From assembly GCF_007676755.1 (NCBI RefSeq), contig NZ_VEBK01000012.1:62001-126000 (forward strand): a stretch of DNA of 64,000 nucleotides. The letters are read 5' to 3'. A program made the translations under genes and the position numbers. The first letter of the stretch is position 1; each line of letters starts with the position of its first letter. The DNA is from Bacillus sp. FJAT-22090 (lineage in GTDB: Bacteria; Bacillota; Bacilli; Bacillales_A; Planococcaceae). This document shows positions 17,220-25,000 of the stretch, piece after piece. The notes beneath the pieces are model-generated. The model had not been told where the DNA came from, searched no databases, and worked only from the letters and a program-made list of their open reading frames with translations.

Positions 17220-18350
17220 ATGGTGCCTTTAACCGAAAAGTTCAATCAGATAACAGATTATATCAATGGAATTATGAATGACCATCAGGGAGTTGGGTTG
17301 AGCGTCTCAATTGTAAAAGACTCAGACATTATTTACTCGAAAGGTTTTGGTTACTCACAGATTCAGCCTTTAAACCAACCGATTGATGGAGAAACATTAA
17401 TGAGCATACAAAGTATTTCAAAGAATTTTATGGCGCTTTCGATCATGCAACTTGTTGAAAAGAACCTGATTTCATTGGATGATACTGTTGTTAAATACTT
17501 ACCATACTTCAGAACCAAAAATAAACAACAAAGTGATATGATCACGATACGGCATCTGTTATCTCATACGGCTGGATTTCCTTCTAGTTTAGGAATTGCA
17601 AATATGATAGCCCCAAATGTAAGAGAAATTTTTTCTGATACACCTACTGAGTTTCAAGAGGCTTTAGACTATTACAACCTTACAGAAGATGAGATTAGTA
17701 ATGTTCAAAGCAGAGAAGATGTAACGAAGTGGTTCCAAAAAGTTGAGTTAGAGTATCCAGTGGGAGAGGGATGGAATTATTGTACAGATTCGTATGTAAT
17801 ACTGGCAGATTTGTTCGAAAAAGTGACTGGTTCCAATTGGGAAAACCATCTTAGAAATGATATCCTTACTCCTTTAAAAATGGAGCGGACAACTAGCGAT
17901 TCAGATAAAGTTGAAGGGGATTTAAATAGTGCTAGATATTACTTGGGCGAAAATAAAATAGAAACACCATTTCCGAAAAACTCTATTTCAGCTCCAATTG
18001 GTTATTTGTATTCATCGGCAAATGATTTAGGGAAATATTTAGCATTTCACTTAAATAAAAATCCGCATATTTTACGTACAGATTTAGTCGAAGAAATGCA
18101 GAATCCTATTCATCCAGTCAGTGAGGAATGGCGGTTCGGTAGTGAAGTCAGAAGCTACGGACTTGCGTGGTTTACTGACGAGTATAGAGGGTTCAAAGTG
18201 GTGGAACATGGAGGCGGTCAAATGGCTGTGAGGTCTCTGATGACACTCGTTCCTGAGCTTAACTTGGGGGTAGTTGTCTTACTCAACTTTGACGGTACCG
18301 CTCATCATGATATTTGTGACAAGGTTAAAGACGTATTCATTGATTCCTAA
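17220..18350 (+). CDS. beta-lactamase-family serine hydrolase (EstB-like), cytoplasmic
   Basis: 376 residues of the class C beta-lactamase/esterase fold. The nucleophile motif is SISK at 65-68 in SIQSISKNFMALS; TIRHLLSHTAGFPSS is the conserved helix that follows. The Tyr motif is YCT in NYCTDSYVIL and the late motif is HGG in VVEHGGGQMAV. No signal peptide is seen, so it likely acts inside the cell as an esterase or peptidase. ATG 17220 is chosen because GGAGG sits at 17210-17214; the ATG at 17208 would overlap that site. Confidence 0.8.
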   Translation: MVPLTEKFNQITDYINGIMNDHQGVGLSVSIVKDSDIIYSKGFGYSQIQPLNQPIDGETLMSIQSISKNFMALSIMQLVEKNLISLDDTVVKYLPYFRTKNKQQSDMITIRHLLSHTAGFPSSLGIANMIAPNVREIFSDTPTEFQEALDYYNLTEDEISNVQSREDVTKWFQKVELEYPVGEGWNYCTDSYVILADLFEKVTGSNWENHLRNDILTPLKMERTTSDSDKVEGDLNSARYYLGENKIETPFPKNSISAPIGYLYSSANDLGKYLAFHLNKNPHILRTDLVEEMQNPIHPVSEEWRFGSEVRSYGLAWFTDEYRGFKVVEHGGGQMAVRSLMTLVPELNLGVVVLLNFDGTAHHDICDKVKDVFIDS

Positions 18351-18448
18351 CATAAGAGTCGTTTTAAAAAAATATACTCGACTCAATACAAATCATCTAT
18401 GACCGTTTTCTTTCGCTTAAAACAGCTAAGAAAAGCTGATTCTTATTC

Positions 18449-18500
18449 TACTAACAGGTGCTTTAGCAAAACATGGCCATCATTTCGATGGTCTATTTTT
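18449..18500 (+). repeat. cassette-boundary repeat, type II hairpin (copy 1)
   Basis: CTACTAACAGGTGCTTTAGC followed by the stem GGCCATC / GATGGTC (18475-18481 with 18487-18493, loop ATTTC) and TATTTTTATG. The segment from the hairpin on is almost identical to that at 22046-22072. The GGTGC core matches the type I boundaries, although the hairpin differs. Confidence 0.75.
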
Positions 18501-18552
18501 ATGGACAAATATTAAGTTGATTTAAGATATGAATTGGGAAATGTTACACTTA

Positions 18553-18571
18553 AACTAACGCGGCAGGATAG
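18553..18571 (+). repeat. cassette leader motif AACTAACGCGGCAGGATAG
   Basis: Matches the second element of the boundaries at 19251-19269 (AACTAAAAGTGCAGGATAG) and 21471-21489 (AACTAAAGGTGCAGGATAG). It lies about 65-90 bases before the start of the following GNAT gene, the same position as in the other two copies. Confidence 0.65.
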
Positions 18572-18636
18572 TTGATTAAGGTTTTTGGGTTTGATGCTAA
18601 AATAAACGATAGATATTCAATTTTTATGGGGAGGAA

Positions 18637-19197
18637 GTGTTTAGTATTTTATCAACTAATTTTGACTCTTTTTATACAAAGAACGGAAAAACTGTTACTG
18701 TTCGGGAAGCAACGATACTGGATGCAGAAAGAATGTTAGTTGCTGCTTCATACGCATTGGTAGATGCTCCATATATGCTAAGTACCGTTGAGGACGCTCA
18801 GAAGATGACACTTGAAGATATGGAGAAGGTGTTAAGTTTGATTATGAAGAATCCAAATTATGTTCAATTTATTGCTGAAGTTGATGATAGACTTGTTGGT
18901 GCCATCGATTTTAGAAACGGTGACAAAGAGAAGATTAGCCATCAAGGTACTTTTGGAATGACAGTGCTCCCAGAGTATCGTAATTATGGTATTGGAAGAG
19001 CACTGTTAGAAACATTAATCAACTGAGCAAAAAATAATGGCAAAATTGAAAAAGTTTGTCTTGAAGTAATGGAAGATAATGTTGGTGCACTTAAATTATA
19101 TAAAACAATGGGGTTTGTTGAAGAAGGAAGAAAAATAAAAGGTGTCAAGATAGAAAACAGTTATCAGGATTTAATATTAATGGCTTTATTTGTTTGA
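18637..19197 (+). pseudogene. GNAT acetyltransferase interrupted by an in-frame TGA
   Basis: The first part (to 19023) encodes an N-terminal GNAT domain ending with EYRNYGIGRALLETLIN, the acetyl-CoA loop. TGA at 19024-19026 stops it, but the same frame continues with AKNNGKIEKVCLEV and YKTMGFVEEGRK to a stop at 19195-19197, which is the rest of the GNAT fold. The intact paralogue at 19339 has LLNWAEHN at this place, so the TGA replaces a Trp codon (TGG to TGA). GTG 18637 is very close to GGGGAGGA, so the start is uncertain. The neighbouring genes show no other evidence of recoding, hence the pseudogene call. Confidence 0.8.
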
Positions 19198-19200
19198 TTC

Positions 19201-19279
19201 AACTAACGGGTGCTTTACTTCGAGAAGGAGTAAAGTTTTATTTCTTCTTAAACTAAAAGTGCAGGATAGTGTAAGAAGG
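19201..19279 (+). repeat. cassette-boundary repeat, type I hairpin (copy 2, complete unit)
   Basis: Starts three bases after the GNAT pseudogene stop. AACTAACGGGTGC (19201-19213), hairpin GCTTTACTTC-GAGAA-GGAGTAAAGT, then AACTAAAAGTGCAGGATAG (19251-19269) and AAGAAGG. The 79-base unit aligns with 21421-21500 with one indel and few differences. Confidence 0.82.
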
Positions 19280-19338
19280 TATTTATTTTTATTTGTAGAA
19301 TTATTATTAAGATAAGCAAAGGTAATGGGGGAAGACAG

Positions 19339-19863
19339 ATGACGAATAGTAGTAACCAGGTAACTCTAAGAACTGGGAATATAAATGATGCAGAAGCAGT
19401 TCTAAAAATTCAAAAGGAAGTTCTTTCAGAAAGTGAATTTATGATTTCGGTAATAGAAGAGTTTGAAGAAACTTTGGACCAAATAAGAAACTGGATAGAG
19501 AAAATCTTAGCGAATGAAAGAGAAGAGCTAATCATAGCCGAAAGCAACGGGCAGATTGTTGGTTTGATTGTTTTTCGCTCTAAAAGTACTCAAAGGCTTT
19601 TACATACTGGTTCTTTTACGGCAATGGTCAAAAAAGAGTTCCGCAATCAAGGCATTGGTAAACTGCTGATCAAAGAACTTTTAAACTGGGCGGAACACAA
19701 CCCTTTAATAGAGAAAGTTAGTTTAGGTGTTTTATCAACAAATCAACGAGCAATCGAATTGTACAAAAGCATGGGATTTGTTGAAGAAGGACGTAAAATT
19801 AAGGAAGTTAAGTTTAATGATGACTTATATGTAGACGATATACTTATGTATAAACTGGTTTAA
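19339..19863 (+). CDS. GNAT-family N-acetyltransferase
   Basis: 174 residues with a complete GNAT fold: EELIIAESNGQIVGLIVF (strand 2-3), KKEFRNQGIGKLLIKELL (acetyl-CoA pyrophosphate loop) and STNQRAIELYKSMGFVEEGR (motif B). The relatives acetylate antibiotics, polyamines or protein N-termini; the substrate is unknown. It is the intact paralogue of the broken gene at 18637-19197; both share GFVEEGRKIK. ATG with TGGGGGAAG upstream. It lies between two complete boundary repeats. Confidence 0.88.
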   Translation: MTNSSNQVTLRTGNINDAEAVLKIQKEVLSESEFMISVIEEFEETLDQIRNWIEKILANEREELIIAESNGQIVGLIVFRSKSTQRLLHTGSFTAMVKKEFRNQGIGKLLIKELLNWAEHNPLIEKVSLGVLSTNQRAIELYKSMGFVEEGRKIKEVKFNDDLYVDDILMYKLV

Positions 19864-19984
19864 CAATCTATTTAAACAAAGAGCTATTACTTTTTGTTTG
19901 TGAAGAAAACTACTTAAGTCAACGGGTCAATGGTTTTGCTGTAACATACGCTGTATACCATGGTCAGATCACATTTAAAGCATA

Positions 19985-20122
19985 GATGACTTGGTGTTAG
20001 AATATTTACATTTACCTGAACTTGATGAAGATACTTGGAAAGACACAGCCATTAGACACTTATTAACACATACTCATGGTTTGAATCATAAGGAAGACAT
20101 ATATAACGTGAGTTTACAGTAG
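19985..20122 (+). pseudogene. fragment of a beta-lactamase-family serine hydrolase
   Basis: An open stretch of 45 codons reads DDLVLEYLHLPELDEDTWKD and then TAIRHLLTHTHGLNH before TAG. This is the conserved helix region after the SxxK motif (compare TIRHLLSHTAGF in the gene at 17220). The SxxK part and everything after the helix are missing. A second remnant nearby (20155-20186, KKNNGKIK) resembles a piece of the GNAT gene at 18637. Together they show lost cassettes between 19864 and 20205. Confidence 0.6.
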
Positions 20123-20205
20123 GTAAGCACTGGTCACGAAGCAGGTTACTTGAAAAAGAATAATGGTAAAATTAAGAGTATGGAAGTAATAGGAGGTCTA
20201 AAATA

Positions 20206-20604
20206 ATGAAAGGTGAAAATTTTTACGAAGAGGTACAAAAGAAACCATTATTCTTTTTGATTTATAGTATTCTAGCAATTGTATTTTTTACTGGTATCAC
20301 ATTTACTTTTGTAATCCCTGGGTTACAAGGCTTCAATTGGTATTTCTTCTTTATTGCACTTTTGATCTATATTGGAGTTGCGAATATATTTGTTGGGTTA
20401 TTTAAAGAACGACTATTATTGGTTTTTATACTCTCCTTGATATTTAGTGCCTTAGGAATGGGATGGAGGTTGTGGCTAGAATGGGGAGAGTTTAGTTTAG
20501 TCGAACACATGAATCCAGTTGTGCTAATTGGCTATCCTTGTATTATCGCATTTATAATATTATTTACGTTTCATTTTTCCTCTAAATTTAAGACAAAAAA
20601 ATAA
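20206..20604 (+). CDS. four-helix membrane protein, function unknown
   Basis: 132 residues with four hydrophobic helices at about 14-34, 42-64, 68-87 and 102-123, a short acidic N-terminus and a lysine-rich C-terminal tail. An AGGAGGT site lies eight bases upstream of the ATG. I recognise no family. It lies in the cassette-like region after the serine-hydrolase fragment and before another tiny membrane protein, with which it could form a unit. Confidence 0.65.
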   Translation: MKGENFYEEVQKKPLFFLIYSILAIVFFTGITFTFVIPGLQGFNWYFFFIALLIYIGVANIFVGLFKERLLLVFILSLIFSALGMGWRLWLEWGEFSLVEHMNPVVLIGYPCIIAFIILFTFHFSSKFKTKK

Positions 20605-20677
20605 AATAGGTGAATACAAGTCATTTATTTTATAGAACTAATGCAGCAGTTTAGTGAATAAAAGGTGGTTTTAAACA

Positions 20678-20860
20678 ATGAATAGAGAAAACATCTTTCT
20701 AAATATTATAGGCTCACTATTATGTTTTATCATGTTTTGTGTAGGTATGTTGTATGCTGAACAAGTGCCTTTATTAATTTTACTAGGAATAGTAGGTCTA
20801 AGTGGCTTTTCTTACATTGTTTCTCGAATTGTAACGGTAACGATTGCTCACCATAAGTAA
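20678..20860 (+). CDS. 60-residue membrane protein with two helices, function unknown
   Basis: Two hydrophobic helices at about 7-26 and 29-48 with hardly any loop, then a short tail with histidines. The ribosome site is AAAGGTGG, ten bases before ATG 20678. No family recognised. It lies 73 bases after the four-helix membrane protein gene and before a degenerate boundary repeat. Confidence 0.55.
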   Translation: MNRENIFLNIIGSLLCFIMFCVGMLYAEQVPLLILLGIVGLSGFSYIVSRIVTVTIAHHK

Positions 20861-20898
20861 TATTCTTAATCAATTAACTATGCTTGTACAGTGGGCTT

Positions 20899-20925
20899 GG
20901 GGCTTTACTTCAGAAAGGGGTAAAT
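20899..20925 (+). repeat. degenerate type I boundary hairpin used as a leader
   Basis: GGGGCTTTACTTCAGAAAGG followed by GGTAAAT is a decayed copy of the type I hairpin found at 16541, 19212 and 21432. Here the right arm (AAAGGGG) serves as the ribosome site of the lipoprotein gene starting at 20926, and the T run is lost. Confidence 0.6.
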
Positions 20926-21411
20926 TTGAAGATTAAACATTTTAGTATTTTGCTTGTATTATCGCTATCCCTTTCTGCTTGCAATACTGGAATTGAGCCA
21001 AGGGAGCATTTAGGAGAAATATATAGGGTAGCATTGGACTCTATAATGGAACAAGATGAAGCATTAAGTAGTGATATGGAATATATGGCTATTGATACCA
21101 GTAATTTTGAGAACGCTGATGAAAGTGATAAAGAAGAAGTTTTAATCTACTTTAAGGAAAAGTATAAGATTGAAGTAATGGACGCTACTCTTGAACAACT
21201 GAAAGAAAAGGGATTATACAATTCAAATACGATGGGTTTGGATGGCGTACTTCTAAGGGTAGAAAAAGTTGATTTTAAGTCCAATAATGAAATTTTTTTG
21301 GAGGGTTCCAAGTATCGTTCGGGTTTAGGGGCAGTTGGGGTAGAAGTTAAAATTCATTATAAACATAATAAATGGGAGTCCAAAGAAGTGAAAATGACTT
21401 GGATTAGTTAA
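20926..21411 (+). CDS. small lipoprotein, function unknown
   Basis: 161 residues, TTG start with AAAGGGG five bases upstream. The signal peptide KIKHFSILLVLSLSLSAC has the lipobox LSAC with Cys19. The mature part is acidic at first (ESDKEEVLIYFKEKYKIEVM) and later shows VEVKIHYKHNKW, suggesting a compact alpha/beta domain. No recognised family. The frame stays open upstream to about 20884, but the hairpin remnant there makes the TTG the better start. The next boundary repeat begins 12 bases after the stop. Confidence 0.65.
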   Translation: MKIKHFSILLVLSLSLSACNTGIEPREHLGEIYRVALDSIMEQDEALSSDMEYMAIDTSNFENADESDKEEVLIYFKEKYKIEVMDATLEQLKEKGLYNSNTMGLDGVLLRVEKVDFKSNNEIFLEGSKYRSGLGAVGVEVKIHYKHNKWESKEVKMTWIS

Positions 21412-21423
21412 TTATTATTGTGC

Positions 21424-21500
21424 TGACGGGTGCTTTACTTCAAAAAGGAGTAAAGCTTTTTTTCTTCTAAAACTAAAGGTGCAGGATAGTGAAAAGAAGG
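21424..21500 (+). repeat. cassette-boundary repeat, type I hairpin (copy 3, complete unit)
   Basis: TGACGGGTGC, hairpin GCTTTACTTC-AAAAA-GGAGTAAAGC (21432-21456), a T7 run, then AACTAAAGGTGCAGGATAG (21471-21489) and GAAGG. It aligns over its whole length with 19201-19279, including the spacer TTTCTTCT. The first ten bases match less well than in the other copies. Confidence 0.82.
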
Positions 21501-21550
21501 AAGTAAGTGTTATTTTATAGAAGTTATAAACTATTAGGGGGAGAATGAGA

Positions 21551-22006
21551 ATGGTTAAATTAGTATTAATGAATTCCGAAGAGTATCAAAAGTATATTAT
21601 TTCAGCTATTAAATTATATGCAAATGAAAAAGTTTTATCTGGAAATTGGAATCAAGAAGAATCAATAAGGAAAGCAGAAGAGGAATATACAAGACTTTTG
21701 CCAAAAGGTGAAAAGACGGAAAGTAATTATTTATACAATATCATAAATGATGACAAGGCAATTGGTGTTCTATGGCTTGCAAGAAAGTCTGAAAAAGAAG
21801 GATTTATATACGATATAAATATATTAGAACAATATCAAGGATTCGGATATGCAAAGGAAGCAATGAAGCAAATTGAGATTGTCGGGAAAGATCTTGGGAT
21901 GCATAAAATAGGTCTTCATGTTTTTGGTCATAACAAAGTAGCAAGAGGATTATATGATAAATTAGGTTACCAGACAACAAATGTATTAATGGAGAAAGAA
22001 ATTTAA
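21551..22006 (+). CDS. GNAT-family N-acetyltransferase
   Basis: 151 residues. GNAT elements: DDKAIGVLWLARKSEKEGF, then FIYDINILEQYQGFGYAKEA (acetyl-CoA loop QYQGFGYAKEA) and FGHNKVARGLYDKLGY (motif B). Substrate unknown. ATG 21551 is chosen over ATG 21545 because AGGGGGA is nine bases before it. The gene lies between the complete type I boundary at 21424 and the type II boundary at 22021, so it is a clean example of a cassette-like unit. Confidence 0.88.
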   Translation: MVKLVLMNSEEYQKYIISAIKLYANEKVLSGNWNQEESIRKAEEEYTRLLPKGEKTESNYLYNIINDDKAIGVLWLARKSEKEGFIYDINILEQYQGFGYAKEAMKQIEIVGKDLGMHKIGLHVFGHNKVARGLYDKLGYQTTNVLMEKEI

Positions 22007-22020
22007 TACTTTCCTTATTG

Positions 22021-22072
22021 AGCTAAAGGGTGCTACAGCAAATATGGCCATCATTTGGATGGTCTATTTTTA
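22021..22072 (+). repeat. cassette-boundary repeat, type II hairpin (copy 2)
   Basis: AGCTAAAGGGTGCTACAGC followed by GGCCATC-ATTTG-GATGGTC and TATTTTTATG. The hairpin part is nearly identical to 18475-18503. It ends the cassette-like region; the following GNAT genes do not carry the AACTAA-type leader. Confidence 0.75.
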
Positions 22073-22186
22073 TGTACGAAAATAAAATTCTAATATTTTG
22101 GTATAAAAACTAATTAAAATTCAGTGAATATTTTGTCATTATGAATTATCCTTAAAATAGGAATTAAAATAATGGGGGAGAATAAC

Positions 22187-23443
22187 TTGATTCGACTTTT
22201 ACAAAAACGTGACTTCGAACAAGCGGCAGATGTCGTTGCTTTTGCCTACCCAGGCATGAATATCCAATCATCAGAGAAAAAACTGGAATTTATAGAGCGT
22301 TTAACGAAAGAGCAAGACGCAGAAAACGGTATTCAATATTTTGGTTATTTTAATAAGGAAGAAGAACTGTTAGGGATGTATCGTTTGAATGATTTTGAAT
22401 GTAATGTAAACGGCAAATTCCAGCGTATATTTGGAATTGGAATGGTTGCAGTTCACCTTCTACATAAAAAAGAGAAAATTGCCTTTGCACTTCTATCTCA
22501 TTTTCATCAATATGCTAGACAGGAAAATGTGTCACTTGTTTCCTTGTATCCTTTTAACCCAAGCTTTTATCGGAAAATGGGATATGGCTACGGACCGATG
22601 AAATATGAATTTAAAATTAAACCTGATGCCCTTATCGCAAATGGAGAAAAAGGGTTGGTTGAGTTCTTGTCACCCAAAGATGAGGAAGCAATCGTTACTC
22701 TTTACAATGATTACGCACAAAAAAATCATGGGATGATAAAGAGAACCTGGACTGAACGCCAGCGTATTAAAAATGCAGTCACCAATTATGTGGGTGTGAA
22801 AGAAAATGAGCAACTAATAGGCGCATTGGCATTTACACTGGAGCCTGTAAAAGACAGTCATTTTTTACATCAACATATGACCGTGCTTGAATGGATATGG
22901 ACAAAACCAGAGGCATACAAACAGCTAGCTTCTTGGTTAAATTCTCAACAAGACCAAGTAGATAGAATTATTTTTCGTACACATGATCAATCATTTGTGC
23001 ATGCTCTTATAAATCCTTTAAATGAATCGAATCATCTTATACCAAGTGTCTACCATGAGGTTGCAACTTCGGGAACAGGTATAATGTATCGCATAACAAA
23101 TGTAATTGATTTTATACACGAAATGAATTTTCAGCAGCTGAAAAAACCCGATGAATATACGAGAATCCTACTAGAAATAGAAGATACATTCCTGTCAGAG
23201 CAAAATGGTGTATACGAAGTTATTTATAATGGTGATTTCTGGAATGCTACAAAATTAGCAGATTCGACTGAAGAGATTAATATAACAATAGGTATCCAAG
23301 ATATAAGTGCTTGGTGGATGGGGTGTGTTTCCCTAAATTCTCTTTATAATTATGGATCTGTGACCTTAACTAATATAGATATCCATTCGCTAGACGAGTG
23401 GTTTAAGCCTAAGAAAGGACCTGTTTGTTTCACGTCGTTTTAG
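22187..23443 (+). CDS. Eis-like GNAT acetyltransferase
   Basis: 418 residues, as expected for the Eis group: two GNAT domains (about 1-290) and a C-terminal SCP2-like domain (about 300-418). Visible are FGIGMVAVHLLHKKEKIAFA at the acetyl-CoA loop, LYPFNPSFYRKMGYGYG (motif B) and MTVLEWIWTKPEA in the second domain. Eis enzymes acetylate several amines of aminoglycosides or lysines on proteins. TTG 22187 is preferred, with GGGGGAG seven bases upstream; ATG 22172 would overlap that site. Followed after 24 bases by another GNAT gene. Confidence 0.85.
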   Translation: MIRLLQKRDFEQAADVVAFAYPGMNIQSSEKKLEFIERLTKEQDAENGIQYFGYFNKEEELLGMYRLNDFECNVNGKFQRIFGIGMVAVHLLHKKEKIAFALLSHFHQYARQENVSLVSLYPFNPSFYRKMGYGYGPMKYEFKIKPDALIANGEKGLVEFLSPKDEEAIVTLYNDYAQKNHGMIKRTWTERQRIKNAVTNYVGVKENEQLIGALAFTLEPVKDSHFLHQHMTVLEWIWTKPEAYKQLASWLNSQQDQVDRIIFRTHDQSFVHALINPLNESNHLIPSVYHEVATSGTGIMYRITNVIDFIHEMNFQQLKKPDEYTRILLEIEDTFLSEQNGVYEVIYNGDFWNATKLADSTEEINITIGIQDISAWWMGCVSLNSLYNYGSVTLTNIDIHSLDEWFKPKKGPVCFTSF

Positions 23444-23467
23444 AGTTTGCATAAGGGGTGTGTTGAA

Positions 23468-24349
23468 ATGATTACATTCAAAACAATGGAAGATTTGACA
23501 TATAGACAGTCACATGAGCTTTTTATACAAGGATTTGAAGGATATTATATCCCCATGACAATGGAGCTAGATGCCTTTATAGCAAAAATAGGCACTGAAA
23601 ATCTATCTCCTGGATTATCGATTATTATGTTTGAAGATGAACTCCCAATTGGTTTTGTCTTGCAAGGAATACGAGATGTGAACGGTCAGAAAATGGCTTG
23701 GAATGGGGGTACGGGAATTATCCCTAAGTACAGGGGAAGAAAACTTGGTGAAATTTTGATGGAAAAAGCTCTAGATGTATTGAAACAGCAAGGTGTGAGT
23801 ATTGCTACTTTAGAAGCGTTATCTATGAATCACCCAGCTATTAAACTGTATGAAAAAGTCGGCTATAAAGTTATGGACACCTTACATTTTTGGGAAGCGG
23901 ACGGTGTGCTGCCTATGGATGAAGAAATTGCCAATGAGTTTTTAATAAAAAGGATACCTGCTTTACAAGCTGCACATGCAAAAATATTCCCAACCATGGC
24001 ACCATGGCAAGTTGATCCAACTATTATCCCGAAGGTAGGGGGAGAGGCAATTATTGCAGCGAAAGATGGTGAAGTCCTTGCCGCCTGTTTAGTAAGAACG
24101 AGGCAACAGTTTGGTTCAGAGGCAGAAGGGGTGACGTTATTTCAAGCTATTGTCAATAAAGATTCCGAAGAAGGGGAGAGGGCACTCTACGCTGTCCTAC
24201 AGGAGGGCTTACTGTTTCAAAAATCTCTTAAAAGGACTACTTATAATTTAATGGACCATTCACAAAAAACGCTCTCTTTCTTACAAAGCAAAGGGTTTAG
24301 AAATACAGATATTTCTCAAGTATTTATGGTAAATAAACTTTTAGTGTAA
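23468..24349 (+). CDS. GNAT acetyltransferase, probably two GNAT domains
   Basis: 293 residues. The first GNAT domain is clear: PIGFVLQGIRDVNGQKMAWN, GIIPKYRGRKLGEILMEKAL (acetyl-CoA loop) and NHPAIKLYEKVGYKVMDTL (motif B). The second half, with EGVTLFQAIVNKDSEEGERA and SFLQSKGFRNTD, looks like a degenerate second GNAT domain. ATG 23468 has AAGGGGTG upstream. The gene is probably cotranscribed with the Eis-like gene. The bidirectional terminator at 24373 follows. Confidence 0.85.
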   Translation: MITFKTMEDLTYRQSHELFIQGFEGYYIPMTMELDAFIAKIGTENLSPGLSIIMFEDELPIGFVLQGIRDVNGQKMAWNGGTGIIPKYRGRKLGEILMEKALDVLKQQGVSIATLEALSMNHPAIKLYEKVGYKVMDTLHFWEADGVLPMDEEIANEFLIKRIPALQAAHAKIFPTMAPWQVDPTIIPKVGGEAIIAAKDGEVLAACLVRTRQQFGSEAEGVTLFQAIVNKDSEEGERALYAVLQEGLLFQKSLKRTTYNLMDHSQKTLSFLQSKGFRNTDISQVFMVNKLLV

Positions 24350-24372
24350 ACAATTTCTTCTTTCATTATAAA

Positions 24373-24426
24373 AAAATCGTTGAAAAAGGTTGCGTTTTCT
24401 GAAAAGAAGGCCTTATCAACGATTTT
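24373..24426. terminator. bidirectional terminator between the GNAT and STAS genes
   Basis: AAAATCGTTGA pairs with TCAACGATTTT across a large apical region that itself can fold. A/T runs on both sides serve the + strand GNAT gene and the minus-strand STAS gene. Confidence 0.75.
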
Positions 24427-24431
24427 ATTAT

Positions 24432-24899
24432 TTATTTAATAGTAGTAATGATTTGGTTTTCTTCCATGAGAAGTTGGTTTAATGCTACTCGGAAACTATT
24501 ATAAGTTTCAATATTTACATGAATACTTGCTCGAACGATCTCTTGGATAAATCGTGGATTAAAACCAACATAGATTGGACGTATACCCATTAATCGAAGG
24601 GAACTATTTAAACTAGATATTGATATTGCTAGGTCATTGTAGTCAAATTCTTCTACATCACTTAAGCTGACAGCAGTAAAGTCAAAAACTGCTTTTTCGA
24701 TATCCCGATGTTCGCTAATATACTCTAGTGTTTGTGTTTCGATATGTTCAAAGCGTTCTTTAGAGATATACCCTGCAATAGGAATCATAATTGTTCTTGG
24801 CACGATAGAAGGAATGATAGGAGTAGACATATTTTTTATAATTCGCTCATAGTAAACAATTTTTTCTTTTAGCTCAAGAATTTGTTTTTCATGTGACAT
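24432..24899 (-). CDS. STAS-domain protein of the RsbR co-antagonist type
   Basis: 155 residues. A short N-terminal helix (QILELKEKIVYYERIIKN) leads into a STAS domain starting STPIIPSIVPRTIMIPIAGY, the arrangement of RsbR/RsbS-like stressosome proteins and free-standing STAS proteins. KAVFDFTAVSLSDVEEFDYN is the strand-helix where phosphorylatable Ser/Thr occur in the family. It lacks the globin-like N-terminal domain of RsbR, so it may be a stand-alone partner. Role in general stress signalling is inferred. Monocistronic, minus strand. Confidence 0.75.
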   Translation of the reverse strand: MSHEKQILELKEKIVYYERIIKNMSTPIIPSIVPRTIMIPIAGYISKERFEHIETQTLEYISEHRDIEKAVFDFTAVSLSDVEEFDYNDLAISISSLNSSLRLMGIRPIYVGFNPRFIQEIVRASIHVNIETYNSFRVALNQLLMEENQIITTIK

Positions 24900-24967
24900 A
24901 ACAGCACCTCAGGTTTTTTCTCTATTATAACGAATTAAACCGACGAAAGGATATAGAAATAAAAAAA

Positions 24968-24990
24968 GACTGTCCTACTAAAGAACAGTC
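24968..24990. terminator. terminator of the thioredoxin-like gene
   Basis: GACTGT / ACAGTC stem with an 11-base loop. On the minus strand it is followed by TTTTTTTA, just after the gene at 25001-25318. On the + strand T-rich sequence also follows. Confidence 0.7.
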
Positions 24991-25000
24991 AATCTTTTTA

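Noticed and set aside
18637-19197. TGA read as tryptophan or selenocysteine
   Set aside because: Other genes in the window end at TGA normally, the paralogue has Trp here, and no SECIS-like structure was seen. A nonsense mutation is simpler.
16529-22072. Classical integron with attC sites
   Set aside because: No tyrosine integrase in the window, and the shared cores are direct repeats about 50 bases apart rather than the inverted R/L boxes of attC. Reported instead as cassette-like.
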